Below are positions 43,801-50,652 of a stretch of 64,000 bases of DNA, piece by piece. The stretch is from contig NZ_NTFY01000035.1 of assembly GCF_002289565.1 (NCBI RefSeq), positions 1 to 64,000 on the forward strand. The letters run 5' to 3'. The notes below the pieces were generated by a model. That model searched no databases. It was not told the DNA's origin and saw nothing but the letters and a program-made list of their open reading frames with translations. Source of the DNA: Rhodopirellula sp. SM50. Its GTDB lineage: Bacteria > Planctomycetota > Planctomycetia > Pirellulales > Pirellulaceae. Both the position numbers and the translations under genes were made by a program. Numbering within the stretch: position 1 is the stretch's first letter; every line of letters begins with the position of its first letter.

Positions 43801-44202
43801 ATCGGAAAGCAAGTCGTTGTCGGCGACGGGAACGGCTTCGACGGGGACCGCTTCGGCTTCGACGGGTTCGAATTCGGCGAACGGCTCGGCGGTCGTTTCG
43901 ACCGGGATCGCTTCGACGGCTTGGACTTCGTCCGCCTCGTCGTCGATCGCGACCAAGTCGTCTTCGACGACTTCCGCCGCGGCGATCGTCGCGTCGTCGG
44001 CGTACTCGCCGCTCCGGATTTCGCCGATCAACTTGGTCGCTTGGAAACGGGTCAGTTGACCGTTGTCGACCAGTAGTTTTGCGACCGCTTCGGGGGTCAC
44101 CCGCGCGCCGCCCTGGTCCAGTTGTTCGCGCAGCGCTTCGATGATCTCCTGGTCCAGCAGACCGCGTCGTTCCAGTTGATCGATCAGTTCGTTAGCAAGC
44201 AT
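40834..44202 (-). CDS. Membrane-anchored PQQ-type beta-propeller protein with kinase-associated N-terminal module
   Basis: The protein is 1,122 residues from the ATG at 44202; the frame continues to 44259 but those 19 residues lack support. Residues 1-61 (LIDQLERRGLLDQEIIEALR and LVDNGQLTRFQATKLIGEI) match a helical module that often precedes planctomycete Ser/Thr kinases. A long acidic Val/Glu-rich linker follows (about 62-140), then a transmembrane helix at about 160-181 (IYGFLGIIGFLLLSGGGLYW). TPR-like helices and a coiled coil follow (about 185-360). The rest is a PQQ-like propeller with W- and G-rich blades, such as FNGEDGTLLWRRYVG, CDGRSGDVDWRVKIG and VDPKTGEELWRNDIG. No PQQ dehydrogenase residues were recognised; the propeller is probably structural. 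It is upstream of the SBP gene. Confidence 0.85.
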   Translation of the reverse strand: MLANELIDQLERRGLLDQEIIEALREQLDQGGARVTPEAVAKLLVDNGQLTRFQATKLIGEIRSGEYADDATIAAAEVVEDDLVAIDDEADEVQAVEAIPVETTAEPFAEFEPVEAEAVPVEAVPVADNDLLSDAPQRERPRARRTKPAPQENQWDSFKIYGFLGIIGFLLLSGGGLYWILSRGNADERIQIANELYDNQNYTPAQEKYLEFLDSFGNANEHSSLARTRVIMTELYRAEGMTDPTYATELAQQKLPSVEDEEGLNEERGNLAALLVKIAENIVTEANETSETTAKRELLNKLEEQIELTNNPQYMTGAMRTTLSGRLKEIDEARGRVEREINRNEQLDAAVDQMTALLAEKKTKEAYDVRYELLRSFPELGDNERLATLIAKASEIQQQLVETTAALPQRIEAETQTGLNPIVLTARSGDRVPDLRDEVIFIRTKGSVLAFNGEDGTLLWRRYVGNSLAHSPIRLDGGTAVLLTGSSDLSVERCDGRSGDVDWRVKIGEPFNQPVVSDNDIFISTKSGRLIELDATTGDAKWAQQIPQSLEVGPGVDDRAAIAYIPGDHSNLYVLDSNNGDSIQSYYVGHKAGTIAVPPTPLLEHLFVIENKGPEYCLVHILGVDENGANVTKVQDPVRMSGNVVVPPIVAQQRRLVVLTDLGEISVFDIEVTSETDKVSVVAKQLASYGTPTLTQMAVGRSQMWTTGSRIGRYELQVNRARVVPDWFKHEGDMFVGQPLAIGDALVHARQLRGTSGIRVSAVDPKTGEELWRNDIGAPVAMLRRADAGVHALTTQAALFELDRSALETGATRAPIENRGGVGVIMRFEDPLKVDDNRAVLLNKAGGEGGQQIAVYDPTRKTEKLRLVSLNVLSGKPSGRGLVAGGGLFLTLDNGRAVVMDYQTGSQLGNPFQPIANPVEKISWSNAVRLPDDPGQVVVADSRAGLYRLRVGPRTTPLAETKLPSATLGTIAGVDTTLLAATSGPAADLIIGRDLVTLKEKFQTQMDGRVIWGPATAGDQAVVLTDDQVLRGITTDGQTTFAVPVPRGLPVGDAVIHEGNLILVSDTGWIVVIDPASNDPVGLTEIGEPFSATPLVLQDRLLVPGEEGVVYVVKIPSGVSGR

Positions 44203-44298
44203 CGTGATAAAGAGAGTGGTTACGAGAAGTGGTTGACGAGCGATCCGCCGTACCGCCACGTGTTGTGTCCATGTGACCGAAACAATTGGAAAGCGGCA

Positions 44299-45081
44299 CT
44301 AGTCGAATTCCTCGACTTGGGTGACCTGGGTTTCGGTGAATCCGGCGATGGTTCCGGCGTCCATCGCGTCGACCAGATACTGCAGCTTGCAGAGTTCGTG
44401 AACTTTGATGACCAACCTTGCCGGATTGCCGCTTTCGTTGGCACGCTTGAGGGTCGTGATCAGGTTTTGTTTGCCGGGCGTTTCCTCTTGCCAGTCCGTT
44501 GCCAGGACCAGAAAGGATCCGAATTCGTCGACTTGGACTTCGACCATTTCCAAGTCTTCCTCTTCCTCTTCGACGACCGTGGTGCTCGGTGCGTCGGTTT
44601 GTTGCCGCGGCATTTCGATCGACTTTTGCAGACTGAACGCCGCGGTCACCATGAAGAAGATCAGCAGCAGGAACGTGACGTCGACCATCGGGGTCATGTC
44701 CAGCTCTTCTTCTTCCCGTTTGGTTTTTTGGAAGATCGGTTCGTCATCGTCATCGTCGTCCAGTCCCGCGACGGTGGCTGCGGGCGCCGGACCGGCCGGT
44801 GGTGCCGGCCTGTCGGTCGGCGGTCTTTCCGTCGGCGGCGATGTGGCTGCCGCCGGGGGCGACACCGCTGCGACGGGCGTCGCCGCGACCGCGGCAGGGC
44901 CGGCCTCTGCCGCATCGGATGGGCCGGGCGGGCCGGGCAGGGGCGGCGGGGCGGTGCCCAGGTCGGCTTCGGGGACGTGAACCGCCGTGTCGCACTGCGG
45001 ACAGCGCACACGACGACCGGCCAACGAATCGTTGACTTTGTTCGTGGCACCGCACTGGGGACAGGTAACTGGAATCGACAT
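44299..45081 (-). CDS. ExbD/TolR protein fused to an N-terminal zinc ribbon
   Basis: The protein is 260 residues. Residues 1-35 are a MJ0042-type zinc ribbon with C7-P-Q-C10 and C27-P-Q-C30. A Pro/Ala-rich linker of about 75 residues follows (44-118), with several acidic residues before the helix. The ExbD part starts near 126: DMTPMVDVTFLLLIFFMV contains the proton-channel Asp at residue 134, and the periplasmic domain ends with LVDAMDAGTIAGFTETQVTQ. In ExbD topology the N-terminus is cytoplasmic, so the zinc ribbon would face the cytoplasm. Its periplasmic end resembles that of the next ExbD gene (DAMDAATIAGFQQFQ), pointing to a duplication. ExbD partners ExbB to convert proton motive force into work in the envelope. 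Confidence 0.9.
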   Translation of the reverse strand: MSIPVTCPQCGATNKVNDSLAGRRVRCPQCDTAVHVPEADLGTAPPPLPGPPGPSDAAEAGPAAVAATPVAAVSPPAAATSPPTERPPTDRPAPPAGPAPAATVAGLDDDDDDEPIFQKTKREEEELDMTPMVDVTFLLLIFFMVTAAFSLQKSIEMPRQQTDAPSTTVVEEEEEDLEMVEVQVDEFGSFLVLATDWQEETPGKQNLITTLKRANESGNPARLVIKVHELCKLQYLVDAMDAGTIAGFTETQVTQVEEFD

Positions 45082-45110
45082 GCGTTGGGACGAGAAGAGG
45101 AGCTGTGTGT

Positions 45111-45536
45111 CTAAATCAATTCGGAAGCGATTTCGGTCAGCTGGAACTGTTGGAAGCCGGCGATCGTTGCGGCATCCATCGCATCGACCAGGGCCTGTAA
45201 CCGGGCCGCCGATTCGACTTCGATCAGCAGGTCGGATGACATCGGTGTGGCGCGTTTTGCGGCCGCCAGTTCGCTCACCAATTCCTGTTTGCCGATCAGT
45301 TCCTTTTGCCAGTCGGTTGCCATCAACAAGAAACTGCCGTGCCGGTCGACGTGCAAACGCAACGGATCGTGGTCGCGGACGACGGCCGAGCGGCTGGCCT
45401 GGTCGTTTTCCGGGTTCGGCGTCTCGATCGCACGCTGCATCGAGAACGATGCGGTGACCATGAAGAAAATCAGGATCAAAAACGTGACGTCGATCATCGG
45501 CGTCAGGTCGAGTTCGGATTCGTTGCGGCGCGTCAT
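45111..45536 (-). CDS. ExbD/TolR-family protein
   Basis: The protein is 141 residues. The N-terminus RRNESELDLTPMIDVTFLIL leads into one transmembrane helix with the essential Asp in the PMID motif, and a periplasmic domain follows. Key phrases are MVTASFSMQRAIETP (shared with the zinc-ribbon ExbD as VTAAFSLQKSIEMP) and the C-terminal DAMDAATIAGFQQFQLTEI. Its start codon overlaps the end of the preceding ExbD gene by four bases, so the two are translationally coupled. It is expected to be part of the ExbB-ExbD proton channel. Confidence 0.92.
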   Translation of the reverse strand: MTRRNESELDLTPMIDVTFLILIFFMVTASFSMQRAIETPNPENDQASRSAVVRDHDPLRLHVDRHGSFLLMATDWQKELIGKQELVSELAAAKRATPMSSDLLIEVESAARLQALVDAMDAATIAGFQQFQLTEIASELI

Positions 45537-46021
45537 AGTTCTTTCACCGCGATGTAGGTGGACGAAATGTCCTCGAATGCGTCGCCGATGATTTTCTGCA
45601 CACGCGTCACCTCGCCGACCGTGACTTCCCCGTCGCCCATGATCATCACGTGGTTTTTTTCTTCCCCGCGGGTGGTCTTGAGTTCTTCGGTGATGTATTC
45701 GATCAATTCGGTTGTTTGGGTTTCTTCGTCGCTGCTGAATTCGGTTCCGTCGATTCGTTTCAGGATGACCTTGTCTTTGCCGGCCGGTTCGATGAACACG
45801 ACCGCCGACTCTTTGGCGCTGATGGCGATACCGTTTTGTGCTTCGGGGATCTTTCCCATCTGGGTCGGATCCATTTTGGAGCAGACGACAAAAAAGATCA
45901 GCAACAAGAAGGTGATGTCGATCATCGGGGTGATGTCCATTTCGTCTTCGTCTCGCTTTTTGCGAGGCATTTGGAAATCGTCATCTTCCTCGACGTCAGG
46001 TTCCTCGATCACGCTACTCAT
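45533..46021 (-). CDS. ExbD/TolR-family protein, ExbB-proximal copy
   Basis: The protein is 162 residues. A cytoplasmic acidic N-terminus (EEPDVEEDDDFQMPRKKRDE) leads to EMDITPMIDITFLLLIFFVV, the transmembrane helix with the channel Asp. The periplasmic domain contains VVFIEPAGKDKVILKRIDG and ends VGEVTRVQKIIGDAFEDIS. It differs from the two downstream ExbD proteins, so the cluster has two kinds of ExbD. It lies six bases after exbB and is probably co-translated with it. Confidence 0.92.
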   Translation of the reverse strand: MSSVIEEPDVEEDDDFQMPRKKRDEDEMDITPMIDITFLLLIFFVVCSKMDPTQMGKIPEAQNGIAISAKESAVVFIEPAGKDKVILKRIDGTEFSSDEETQTTELIEYITEELKTTRGEEKNHVMIMGDGEVTVGEVTRVQKIIGDAFEDISSTYIAVKEL

Positions 46022-46027
46022 GATGCG

Positions 46028-46684
46028 TTAGCGACCCCCGCTGCGAGCGAGTCCGGCTTTGAAGGCGTCCATGAAACGGCTGAGTCCGGATCCGACCAGG
46101 TCTTCCATCTTGGCGATTCGAATGTTGACGTTGGCGACCAGGATCATCAGCGGGATGGCGATCGCCAATCCGCTGGCGGTCGTCACCAGTGCGACACGGA
46201 TATCGCCGGCCAGCTTGCTCGGTTCGACCGACTCGGCGGTGGCCAGGGTTTGGAACGCGCCCATCATGCCGAAGACGGTTCCGAACAACCCGATCATCGG
46301 AGCGGCTTTGATCACGGTGCCGACCCAGCTGAGTCGATAATCCAGATCGCTCATGACGTCACGCTGGAACCGGTCCATCATGAACTTGCGGGCTCGGTTG
46401 TACCCCAGGTTGCGATGGCTGACGGCCAATTCGATGATCTGGGGCAACGCCCGGGCGTCGCCTTCGCAGTAATCGATGGTGCCTTCAAAATCGCCGGCCT
46501 GAATCATCTGTTCCACGTCGTCCAGGAACTGGTCTTGTTCGTCTTCGGACTTGAACCGTTTTTGTCCGACGCGATTCCAGACGACGACGATGCAGTACAA
46601 CCCCCAAAGTGCCACCGCCGCGAGTGCGAGGTAGGTCGCATCGGCGATCATGTTGAAAAGCGAATACGCAAGGATCATTGACAT
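46028..46684 (-). CDS. MotA/TolQ/ExbB proton channel family protein
   Basis: The protein is 218 residues from the ATG at 46684; longer starts run through a short tandem repeat and are rejected. Three transmembrane helices are visible: LALAAVALWGLYCIVVVW (about 15-35), GTVIKAAPMIGLFGTVFGMM (about 120-140) and LVTTASGLAIAIPLMILVAN (about 165-185). The typical G-L-F-G-T-V and T-A-x-G-L-A-I-A-I-P motifs of ExbB/TolQ are present; the Thr in TTASGLA corresponds to the channel-lining residue of ExbB. With ExbD it forms a proton-driven motor in the inner membrane. It is preceded by a single-pass protein that may be its partner. Confidence 0.93.
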   Translation of the reverse strand: MSMILAYSLFNMIADATYLALAAVALWGLYCIVVVWNRVGQKRFKSEDEQDQFLDDVEQMIQAGDFEGTIDYCEGDARALPQIIELAVSHRNLGYNRARKFMMDRFQRDVMSDLDYRLSWVGTVIKAAPMIGLFGTVFGMMGAFQTLATAESVEPSKLAGDIRVALVTTASGLAIAIPLMILVANVNIRIAKMEDLVGSGLSRFMDAFKAGLARSGGR

Positions 46685-46767
46685 TCGTGTCTTTCCCGTT
46701 GATTGATGAGTTGAGAGGTTTCGTTTTGAGGGCAGGTCGGTCGGGCTGAACCCTTTCAGCCGAACCT

Positions 46768-46821
46768 TGGTTTTACACGGTCGCCTGGTTTTACACGGTC
46801 GCCTGGTTTTACACGGTCGTT
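46768..46821. repeat. 18-bp tandem repeat x3 between cluster genes
   Basis: Three direct units start tggttttacacggtcg, at 46768-46785, 46786-46803 and 46804-46821 (the third ends in tt rather than cc). They lie in the 196-base gap between the end of the upstream single-pass protein gene and the exbB start, so they fall in the leader of exbB. On the minus strand they read gaccgtgtaaaacca. Confidence 0.85.
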
Positions 46822-46880
46822 CGTACGGTCGATCCTTCCAGGTCATCTCCCGGGCGATCGGGTTCCCCCCGTCGATCAGC

Positions 46881-47807
46881 TCAGTAACCCTTTCGGTATC
46901 GTTGACTGACGATGCTGAAGGAGTAGCCGCCACCGTCGACGGTGCTTTCGAAGACGGTTTTGGCGATCGAGTGGGGGAATTTTTTTCCTTTTTCTTCGGC
47001 GTACTGCTTTTCCATGTTGGCCAACCGGTTTTCCAGATCCTTGGGGACGAAGCGAATCACATTTCGGCCGTTGACCTGGATGCCGGCGGCGGTCAGCAGT
47101 TGGCGGTCAAACTGCAGCAGCGGGTTGGAGAGTTTCCATGAAAAGTACAGCCGTTCTTCGGTCTTGGGCTGCGTGTTGACTCGCTTGGTCGGCGAGGTGG
47201 ATAAGTTGTTGGCCATCTCAATGACGTTGGGGCCACCGCCCCCGAAGGCGGCCAGTTCGATTTTGTAAAAATCCAGTTGTTTGGCGTAGTCTTTTTTGCC
47301 CTTGGCATTGAACGTCAGCTCCCAGCGTTCCCAGCGGCCGATGATGTCGTCTCCCTCACCCATCGGTCCCGGCGGTCGGCTGTCCCCCTGGCCGGTGCCC
47401 TGCGTCGAGGCGGTGGCGTTGGTGTCGGCGGTCGTCAGCGAAGCGGCCACGCTGCTGACCGCGTCGGTGACCGCCTCGATCGTGTCGGCCAGCGTTGGTT
47501 CCATCAAATCCTCAACCTCTTCGGCCCCCGGTGGTTCGAAATCACGCTCGAAACCCTCTGGGTTCTCACCGCGGCCGGGCGGGTTTTCGATGATCGGTGC
47601 CAACGCGATCGGTTTGGGTTCCCCGCTGAGTAGCCAAACGACGAACATCATGAACACGAACGCGCCGAGAAACAGGATCAAGGCCAGGAACAGCGAGGTC
47701 ACCGAGTCGAAACGGCTGAGCTTGAGTTTTTCACGCTCGAGCTCCCGCTCCAGCCGGGCCGCATCCAGTTGGTCCGATTTTTCTTCCTGCTCGACGATGG
47801 TTGACAT
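46881..47807 (-). CDS. Single-pass membrane protein, first gene of the ExbB/ExbD cluster
   Basis: The protein is 308 residues. The N-terminal 35 residues are charged (LERELEREKLKLSRF), then one helix follows (LFLALILFLGAFVFMMFVVW, about 40-60), giving an N-in, C-out anchor as in TonB or TolA. A Pro/Glu/Ala-rich segment lies after the helix (about 70-160), and the C-terminal 140 residues look like a folded domain (IGRWERWELTFNAKGKKDYA, KQLDFYKIELAAFGGGGP, and FPHSIAKTVFESTVDGGGYS). The TonB signature is not evident. It could be the energy-transducing arm of the ExbB/ExbD complex, but that is inference from position and topology. Confidence 0.72.
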   Translation of the reverse strand: MSTIVEQEEKSDQLDAARLERELEREKLKLSRFDSVTSLFLALILFLGAFVFMMFVVWLLSGEPKPIALAPIIENPPGRGENPEGFERDFEPPGAEEVEDLMEPTLADTIEAVTDAVSSVAASLTTADTNATASTQGTGQGDSRPPGPMGEGDDIIGRWERWELTFNAKGKKDYAKQLDFYKIELAAFGGGGPNVIEMANNLSTSPTKRVNTQPKTEERLYFSWKLSNPLLQFDRQLLTAAGIQVNGRNVIRFVPKDLENRLANMEKQYAEEKGKKFPHSIAKTVFESTVDGGGYSFSIVSQRYRKGY

Positions 47808-48167
47808 CTTTTTTTAACTACCTCCGTCCCTGCTCGTGCGGCCGGAATTCGTGATGCGTGTCTCGACCCGAACGGGACGACGGCCTGCCAGACGATGGGC
47901 TGCCGGGGGCGTTAGTGTGATCGGAAAACCCATTGGCCGCGAGTGCAGGCAGGGAATTGGTCTGAAAAGTTGGCAGGGTCGTCACGTCGGTAAGGAAATC
48001 GCCGTTTAGAGAGGTTTTTCGAGCTATCATAAGCTGTCGGACGCATCTGCAAAAAGTCGCCGTCGCAATCGGTGTTGTCTCAATTGAAATTTGTCTCGCA
48101 GTGAACCAATTGACGAACCCACGCATCATACCCTAGGATCCCCGCAGATCGAATGAATCTTCCAGCT
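47808..48167. other. Intergenic region with divergent promoters for the ExbB/ExbD cluster and tRNA-Phe
   Basis: No gene is supported. A promoter for the tRNA is proposed at 48110-48139. The cluster promoter on the minus strand must lie here too; no pair of hexamers stood out. Confidence 0.5.
48110..48139 (+). promoter_or_regulatory. Candidate tRNA-Phe promoter
   Basis: TTGACG (48110-48115, five of six consensus bases) and TAGGAT (48134-48139, four of six) are separated by 18 bases. Transcription would start near 48146, about 22 bases before the mature tRNA. Confidence 0.45.
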
Positions 48168-48240
48168 GGTCAGGTAGCTCAGTTGGTAGAGCACGGCCCT
48201 GAAAAGGCCGGTGTCGCCGGTTCGAGCCCGGCCCTGACCA
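48168..48240 (+). tRNA. tRNA-Phe (anticodon GAA)
   Basis: A 73-base cloverleaf. The acceptor stem pairs GGTCAGG with CCTGACC; the D-arm is GCTC-AGTTGGTA-GAGC; the anticodon stem CGGCC/GGCCG encloses the loop CTGAAAA with anticodon GAA; the T-arm is GCCGG-TTCGAGC-CCGGC. The discriminator base is A and the CCA tail is not encoded. All canonical features (TTCGA, D-loop GG) are present. Confidence 0.97.
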
Positions 48241-48808
48241 CTCTCTTTCACTCGCTGTGAAGGCCTCGACCCTCTCTGGTTTCGCCAGGCCTTCGTGCAG
48301 GTCGCCGCCCCATCGACGGCCCCGCCCCGGAAAAAGCGATGATCCCACTGCGATGATCCCACTGGGACGTGTCGTGTGGCGAGAGGATTCTGCTCGGCAT
48401 TGGCCCCCAACGCTCTGCCGGAATCTCCCTGCCCCCGATGTCCGGAGCGTCCGCGTGATGGACCGACTGGTCGTCCTCAGTTGTGGGCGACGGCCGAGCG
48501 GTTGGGCGAACAGAATTTTTTCGGATTTTCGATTGATTCGCAGGCGGCTGCCACGGAACCGTCTGTGGAGACACGCCCTGGTGCTTGGCCCAGATCGAAT
48601 TTCGGGCAGAACCGCAGGTTGTTGCGCAGGTTGTTGCGCAGGGGGGGCCGGTGCGTTTGATGGGACGGTAAGACTCCCGCTGAGCTGGGTGGCTTGAGAT
48701 CGCCGGCAGGGGAAGTTGTCTGTCTATTGCCACGTCGAGACAGCTTTTCGCGCATCCGCCTGCCCAAAAATACGCTCTGCTGGCTAAACTGACGTCTCGC
48801 CTGTCCGC
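48241..48808. other. Non-coding stretch between tRNA-Phe and the NSS transporter
   Basis: About 570 bases with no supportable gene. Two short direct duplications occur: gatgatcccactg at about 48338-48365 and gcaggttgttgc at about 48615-48640. The NSS promoter must lie here. No copy of the tRNA 3' end (attachment-site duplication) was seen. Confidence 0.55.
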
Positions 48809-50437
48809 ATGTCCCGATCCAAAGACTGGAAAGACGTGGAAAATTCATCCGAAAATCAGACGGCTTCACATCACGGCAGCAACGAACAGTGGGGGACTCG
48901 GATCGGCGTGATCTTGGCCGTCGCCGGTTCGGCGGTGGGGCTCGGCAACTTCTTGAGGTTCCCCGGCCAAGCCGCTCAAAACGGTGGCGGCGCGTTCTTG
49001 CTGCCCTATTTTATCTCGTTGTTGGTCCTAGGCATCCCGCTGTGTTGGGCCGAATGGACGATGGGGCGTTATGGCGGGCACCATGGTTTCAATTCGTCAC
49101 CGGGGATTTTTAGCGTCGTTTGCCGCAACGCCAAGGCACGTTACCTGGCGGTTCCGGCACTGCTGATTCCGCTGGTGATCTACATGTATTACGTCGTGAT
49201 CGAGGCTTGGTGTCTGGCGTATGCGTTTTCGTACTTAAACGGTTCCCTGATGCTCGGCGAAGACGCCGAGGCGTACGGTTCGTTTTTCGGCAGCTTTGTC
49301 GGCAGCGGCGAGGGGCAAAATGGCGCGGCGTTTCGGGGCGAGTCGTCGCTGCTGTACTTCGTGATGATCACCTTCGTGATCAACTTCATTTTTATCTATC
49401 GAGGCGTCGCCAAGGGGATCGAGACGTTTTGTCGCTTTGCCATTCCGTTGATGGTCCTGTGTGCCCTGTGCGTGCTGGTCAGGGTGCTGACCTTGCCGGC
49501 CGACAAAGTGAATGCGGGATTGGGATTCATGTGGAACCCAGATTTCTCGGCCTTGTTGGATTCCAAGACGTGGCTCGCCGCCTCCGGCCAGATCTTTTTC
49601 TCCCTGTCGGTCGGATTCGGGGTGATCGTCAACTACTCCAGCTACCTGAAAAAGAAAGACGACGTGGTGCTCAGCGGATTGACCGCCTGCGGCATGAACG
49701 AGTTTTTCGAAGTCTGCCTGGGCGGTCTGATCACGTTGCCGGCCGCGTTCATCTTTCTCGGTGCGGCGGCAGGGGATCAGGGGACGTTCGGCCTGGGGTT
49801 CACCGCGCTGCCCAATGTGTTCGCGCAGATGCCGGCCGGACGGTTCTTCGGGTTCCTGTGGTTCTTCATGTTGTTCCTGGCCGCGATCACCAGCAGTTTG
49901 TCGATGCTGCAGCCGGTGATCGCGTTCTTCGAAGAAGGTTTCGGGATGCAGCGTGGCGCGTCGGTGTCGCTGTTGGGCATCATCTCGCTGTCGGGTAGCG
50001 GATTTGTGATGTACTTTTCCGCGGGGCTGAAAGCACTCGACACGTTCGATTTCTGGGTCGGCACGTTCTTGATCTTCGTGCTGGCGATGGTCCAAGCGGT
50101 GATCTACGGCTGGGTGTTTGGGATCGAGCAGGGTGCAAAAGAATCCAGTCAGGGGTCACACATGAGAATCCCGACCGTGGTGCAGTACATGTTGAAGTAT
50201 GTCGTGCCCGTTTACTTGGGCGTGATCTTCATCGCGTTCGCCTGGGAAAACGTGTTGGATAAAACCGATCCGGAAACGGGAGCGGTCACGCAAGGTTATC
50301 TGTCCAAGATCGCCGGCGATGAGGTGATCTTGATGTCGTTGTTATTCATCGGAGGCACGATCGCGTTCCTGACCGTGATGGTGCACGTCGCCGGAATCCG
50401 TTGGCGTCAGCAGGGACGGTTCGACCAGATGGAGTGA
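48809..50437 (+). CDS. Neurotransmitter:sodium symporter (NSS/SNF) family transporter
   Basis: The protein is 542 residues. A charged, Ser/Asn-rich cytoplasmic N-terminus of about 27 residues is followed by the family signature [20 protein letters not shown] and [20 protein letters not shown] (helix 1 with the unwound sodium and substrate site). About twelve hydrophobic helices follow, including [15 protein letters not shown] (family E-W/E-L pattern) and [19 protein letters not shown] (helix 6-7 region). The family imports amino acids or related amines with Na+ across the inner membrane. The substrate cannot be told from sequence. It is followed by a one-helix small protein and a phosphodiesterase, which suggests a three-gene unit. 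Confidence 0.93.
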   Translation: MSRSKDWKDVENSSENQTASHHGSNEQWGTRIGVILAVAGSAVGLGNFLRFPGQAAQNGGGAFLLPYFISLLVLGIPLCWAEWTMGRYGGHHGFNSSPGIFSVVCRNAKARYLAVPALLIPLVIYMYYVVIEAWCLAYAFSYLNGSLMLGEDAEAYGSFFGSFVGSGEGQNGAAFRGESSLLYFVMITFVINFIFIYRGVAKGIETFCRFAIPLMVLCALCVLVRVLTLPADKVNAGLGFMWNPDFSALLDSKTWLAASGQIFFSLSVGFGVIVNYSSYLKKKDDVVLSGLTACGMNEFFEVCLGGLITLPAAFIFLGAAAGDQGTFGLGFTALPNVFAQMPAGRFFGFLWFFMLFLAAITSSLSMLQPVIAFFEEGFGMQRGASVSLLGIISLSGSGFVMYFSAGLKALDTFDFWVGTFLIFVLAMVQAVIYGWVFGIEQGAKESSQGSHMRIPTVVQYMLKYVVPVYLGVIFIAFAWENVLDKTDPETGAVTQGYLSKIAGDEVILMSLLFIGGTIAFLTVMVHVAGIRWRQQGRFDQME

Positions 50438-50471
50438 AGTTGCAAGTTCGAAGTTTCAGGTTCCAAGTTGT

Positions 50472-50527
50472 CCTGAAACCTGAAACCTGAAACCTGAAAC
50501 CTGAAACCTGAAACCTGAAACCTGAAA
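50472..50527. repeat. Heptamer tandem repeat (CCTGAAA x8)
   Basis: Eight perfect copies of cctgaaa run head to tail over 56 bases. An inverted copy (tttcagg) lies just before, at about 50455-50461. They sit 35 bases after the NSS stop and five bases before the small ORF start. Seven is not a multiple of three, but the array lies outside the coding regions, so copy changes could alter spacing of the leader rather than the frame. Confidence 0.95.
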
Positions 50528-50532
50528 CTCAA

Positions 50533-50652
50533 ATGAACATCTACGGTTGGATCGTGATGGCCTGTTCGGTCGGGTCGGTGGTCACGTTGTTGACGTATTG
50601 TCTGTACCGGGTGATGACCCTGCCGCCGGTACCGGATGACGATCCCGAATGA
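50533..50652 (+). CDS. 39-residue single-helix protein, candidate NSS transporter small subunit
   Basis: The ORF reads MNIYGWIVMACSVGSVVTLL and continues TYCLYRVMTLPPVPDDDPE. It has one hydrophobic helix (about 5-27) and a short acidic Pro/Asp tail. It lies directly after an NSS transporter and overlaps the next gene by four bases (ATGA at 50649-50652). NSS transporters such as the MetP type have small one-helix partners (MetS family) of similar size encoded next door. Identification is by position and topology, not residue similarity. Confidence 0.7.
   Translation: MNIYGWIVMACSVGSVVTLLTYCLYRVMTLPPVPDDDPE

Noticed and set aside
38603-44076. Two very long plus-strand open frames (703 and 1,123 residues) opposite the propeller and SBP genes
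   Set aside because: They are antisense shadows. The minus-strand proteins have signal peptides, known domains, and gene-to-gene overlaps.
48168-48808. Genomic island attachment site at tRNA-Phe
   Set aside because: No duplicate of the tRNA 3' end, integrase or foreign-looking gene is found downstream.
50472-50527. CRISPR-like array
   Set aside because: Units are 7 bp and adjoin without spacers; no cas gene is present. The same applies to the arrays at 1-121 and 46768-46821.
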